Origin: an uncultured bacterium
GTDB lineage: Bacteria > Verrucomicrobiota > Lentisphaeria > Oligosphaerales > Oligosphaeraceae
Length of the DNA: 7,288 bases
Direction of reading: 5' to 3'
Assembly: GCA_902783355.1 (NCBI GenBank)
Contig: CACZQQ010000129.1
Location: forward strand, 1 to 7,288
The number at the start of each line of letters is the position of its first letter. Positions within the stretch are counted from its first letter, which is position 1. The position numbers and the translations under genes were made by a program. The notes below the pieces were generated by a model. The model was not told the origin of the DNA and did not search any database. It was given only the letters and a program-made list of their open reading frames with translations. This document shows, piece by piece, positions 4,597-7,288 of this stretch.

Positions 4597-7288
4597 ATGC
4601 CATTGAATATTGATTCCTTCCGCGAGATTGCGAACTCGGCCTGGTTCACCTCCCGCGACCTGGCAGTGCATGGACAGGGCGACCAGGCGACGGTCCGCCT
4701 CGGCAACTACATCCTGTCGCAGGGCAACAAGACGAACGATGCGACGATGGCCGCGTTCAAGTCCGCGCTGGAGAAGGAATACGGCGTCTTCGGCACGAAC
4801 GCCTTCGATTCCATCGTCGGCTCCAGGGCGCAGCTGCACAAGTCCCTCAGGGCTTCGGATGTCAAGGCGACGCTTTCAAGCCTTGAGAACGTCAAGAAGA
4901 CCCATTTCATCAACGAGCTGTCGCGCCAGCTGGACACCAGCCCGAAGTTCCGCGAGCTGTCGGACGGCCTGCGCCAGCTGGTGCGCGACGCCATTGCAGC
5001 GTCCCCCTGCGACGGCGACCTCCACGATTGCCATACGCCACAGGACATTGTGAAAAAGGCCTCCGTCAGAATCGACGAGGCCATCCAGAACGCGAAGGAC
5101 TACGTGGCCGAACGGAAACGCTTCAACCCCAACTACGATGTATCGACCGAATCGACCCCTCTTGACGGGCGGCGCATGACGGAGACCGCCGCGAAGCCCA
5201 ATGAGGCGACTGGCCTGCGGAATCTCAAGACGGTCTTCGAGAAGGGGACGACCTCGGTCGAAGACCAGATCAAGCGCGGCAAGCTCGGCGCAGGCCTGCG
5301 CATCAACCGTTCCAATACGAACCCCGTCCTGCTGGAGAAGCTCAAGACGAATGGCGTCGAGCCCGGCTTCATCTACCGCAACGACTGGTCGAAGGACGAT
5401 ACGCATGGCTACATGGCGGACATTCACTCCCCTGAAAGCCACGACGCCCTTGAAAACCTCAAGCTGGCCAACCATTTTCTGGCTGAAAAGTGCGCCGGCA
5501 AGGATAAGAGGACGCAGATTCTGCTTGCAGGGCGCGCGCATCCCGCCGCAATGGCTGCCGCCTCGGAGCTGCTCCTCGAAAAGGCCGCGCAGCTGGTTCT
5601 GGACGCGAAGACCCAGGGCAAGAGCATTGATGACATGGAAGACGCCAGCGACGCCGTGAAATCCCTTGCTAAGGCCGTCAGGAACCAATTCAAGAACGAC
5701 AACGACATCGCCGCGCTCACGCACATCGATGAACGAACCGACAAGATCTTCCTGCACGACGTGAAAGTCGAGCTGTTCACCGCCATCCGCGACGCCGTCA
5801 TGGGCGTGAAGAAGGGCGACGCGGAATACGACGCCTCGCCTGTCTTCAAGCACTTCGCCGACCGCGCCATTGTCAAGCTCGACTACAACGAAGGCTCCAA
5901 ATTCTCCAGCGGCGACTGCGCCCACGCAGGCACCTTCATGCGCCCCGAACGAATCATCGTCGGACGCAAGATGGGGCAGCTCTACCGCTTCCAGACCAGG
6001 ACCACCGCCGACAAGGCCTCCGCAGGCGCCGTCACCGAGGCGCTTGCCAACGACCTCACGCGTCTCGCGGGCGTCCCTTCGCAGGAGCTTGAAATCGTGC
6101 GCGGCCAGTACTCCGACGGGCACCCCAAGCTCATGCTGTCCGCCAAGTTCGCCGACGGCTACAAGGACATGGAGGCGGGCATGCTCAAGGACGGGCGCGT
6201 CGTGAAGCCGGCGGACGCACCGGAGGACCTCCAGATGGAGGGCCTGGGCAAGTACAAGGCGTTCTTCCTCGTCACGGCAGACCGCGACGGCGTCGGCTCC
6301 CGCGGACAGAACAAGGGCTTCATCGACGGCAAGTTCTTCGCGATCGACCCGGGGCACTCCCTGGAAGGCAACGGCAAGTATCTGGAGATCTCGGACGACC
6401 TCTCCTTCAAGGACACCTATGGGAAAAGCACCAAGCCGCGCTTCAAGAACTTCTCGGTGTTCGACGACGACACGCGCTTCGCGAAGTTCTCGGGCATCCT
6501 GGATCTGCGCGAGAAGGCGCGTTCCGGCGTTTTCGACAAGCTGTTCGACGACTATACTGCTGCCTTCGACCCCAATGCGAAAGACCTCAAGCCAGAAGAG
6601 AAGGCCCTGCGGGAAAAGATCAAGGCCGACATCATGAAAAAGCAGAACGAGTTCAACGAATCGCTGGCCAAGGTGCTCAGGGTGGGCGGGATGCAGCTGG
6701 AGCTGTACGATGCCCTGGAGGACTCCTCCCCCGCTTTGAAGCAGGGGGCAATTGAGACGCTGGGCAACCTGGAGAAGCTCTTCTCGCCGACCACCTGGGT
6801 CAGCAAGCACGGCGAAGTCGCGCTGAAGCATCTGGAGGTCATCCCCGAATCCCGCGTCAAGTGGAGCGCGGGCGTGGTGGGGGACAATATCGTCTATCAC
6901 TGCGACAAGCCCCTTGACCGCCAGATGCGATCCACGCTGGAGTCCATCGCGAAAGAGAAAGGGGTAACGATGACAACCGACGCCATGGGCGTCACGCAAC
7001 TAGTCGTGCCCAAGGGGAACGCCGAGAGTTTCTTTGCCGCCTTCACGGAGGAGCTGGTGCAGCAGATCACCCATCCGGAGGAATACCAGGCGCGCCATAC
7101 TGCGGGCGGCGACCCGCTCAAGACGGCAAAGACCTACCGGCCCGTGACTCCCGCTACCGGAGAGACATCCCCTCCCATGACCGCAGCGCAACTTCCGGAG
7201 GAGCTCGACGTCCCGGTGGACGGCGTCGTCGTGCGCCTGCCCAAGATCCACTACGAGGACATGTTCTCGACAAAATCGCACATTCCGC
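4597..7288 (+). CDS. Large putative type III effector with kinase-like core, 3' end cut by window edge
   Basis: The frame is open from ATG 4597 to the window end, 897 complete codons with no stop. There is no signal peptide or membrane segment; the start (M-P-L-N-I-D-S-F-R-E-I) is polar, as in type III substrates. Residues about 50-150 are mainly helical and could include a chaperone-binding part. Residues 310-410 are also helical. Residues 449-592 resemble an atypical kinase: strand L-Y-R-F-Q-T-R (462-468), a helix around E481 (E-A-L-A-N-D-L), strands at 498-503 and 511-514, D562-R563-D564 as a possible catalytic loop, N572, and I-D-P-G-H-S-L with D584 as a possible metal ligand. N572 to D584 is 12 residues, near the kinase norm. 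No lysine sits clearly in the expected third strand; R464, R468 or K473 may substitute. A Pro/Thr-rich linker follows at about 847-868, so more domains probably lie beyond the window. I do not recognise the family; function is inferred from context. Confidence 0.8.
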   Translation, partial: MPLNIDSFREIANSAWFTSRDLAVHGQGDQATVRLGNYILSQGNKTNDATMAAFKSALEKEYGVFGTNAFDSIVGSRAQLHKSLRASDVKATLSSLENVKKTHFINELSRQLDTSPKFRELSDGLRQLVRDAIAASPCDGDLHDCHTPQDIVKKASVRIDEAIQNAKDYVAERKRFNPNYDVSTESTPLDGRRMTETAAKPNEATGLRNLKTVFEKGTTSVEDQIKRGKLGAGLRINRSNTNPVLLEKLKTNGVEPGFIYRNDWSKDDTHGYMADIHSPESHDALENLKLANHFLAEKCAGKDKRTQILLAGRAHPAAMAAASELLLEKAAQLVLDAKTQGKSIDDMEDASDAVKSLAKAVRNQFKNDNDIAALTHIDERTDKIFLHDVKVELFTAIRDAVMGVKKGDAEYDASPVFKHFADRAIVKLDYNEGSKFSSGDCAHAGTFMRPERIIVGRKMGQLYRFQTRTTADKASAGAVTEALANDLTRLAGVPSQELEIVRGQYSDGHPKLMLSAKFADGYKDMEAGMLKDGRVVKPADAPEDLQMEGLGKYKAFFLVTADRDGVGSRGQNKGFIDGKFFAIDPGHSLEGNGKYLEISDDLSFKDTYGKSTKPRFKNFSVFDDDTRFAKFSGILDLREKARSGVFDKLFDDYTAAFDPNAKDLKPEEKALREKIKADIMKKQNEFNESLAKVLRVGGMQLELYDALEDSSPALKQGAIETLGNLEKLFSPTTWVSKHGEVALKHLEVIPESRVKWSAGVVGDNIVYHCDKPLDRQMRSTLESIAKEKGVTMTTDAMGVTQLVVPKGNAESFFAAFTEELVQQITHPEEYQARHTAGGDPLKTAKTYRPVTPATGETSPPMTAAQLPEELDVPVDGVVVRLPKIHYEDMFSTKSHIP

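Noticed and set aside
4876..6999. A 707-codon open reading frame on the minus strand
   Set aside because: It lies wholly antisense to the large plus-strand gene. GC-rich third positions on the coding strand suppress stops in this antisense frame. The translated product is a low-complexity V/L/G/D/H-rich mix with no motifs, while the plus-strand product reads as a normal protein.
1..7288. CRISPR arrays, tRNA genes, insertion sequences or attachment sites
   Set aside because: I saw no regularly spaced repeats, no cloverleaf-like segment, no transposase motifs and no terminal inverted repeats with flanking duplications.

Overview
The window is GC-rich, with strongly GC-biased third codon positions. 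It looks like a piece of a bacterial chromosome from the PVC superphylum, most likely a Verrucomicrobiota, Kiritimatiellota or Lentisphaerota lineage. That placement is inference: it rests on the GC bias, the mix of Shine-Dalgarno and SD-less starts, the exported beta-helix protein typical of polysaccharide-degrading members, and a type III secretion-style chaperone. There is no rRNA or other phylogenetic marker to confirm it.

Layout. A histidine-phosphatase gene on the minus strand runs off the left edge (1-608). A 114-bp divergent intergenic region follows, carrying two outward-facing promoter-like elements that share an identical 9-mer. To the right, on the plus strand, are a CehA/McbA-type PHP metallohydrolase (723-1721), a signal-peptide-bearing right-handed parallel beta-helix protein resembling GH141-like carbohydrate-active proteins (1803-3947), a CesT-family type III secretion chaperone (4119-4589) and a very large protein that starts 7 bases later and runs off the right edge (from 4597, at least 897 residues).

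The last two genes are the most interesting part. A small acidic CesT-like chaperone directly followed by a large soluble protein with no signal peptide is the classic arrangement of a type III effector and its dedicated chaperone. The large protein matches no family I can name. Its middle (about residues 449-592) reads like an atypical kinase fold of the PI3/4-kinase, HipA or YpkA kind, with a catalytic-loop-like D-R-D...N and a metal-binding-like I-D-P-G-H-S-L at the usual N-to-D spacing. I infer a candidate undescribed family of kinase-like type III effectors. A perfect 10-bp inverted repeat, extendable to 13 pairs, lies in the chaperone's presumed leader and may control the pair.

The left half looks like general metabolism and outer-surface carbohydrate handling. 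It has no evident functional link to the chaperone/effector pair beyond proximity. All long reading frames antisense to these genes are compositional shadows.
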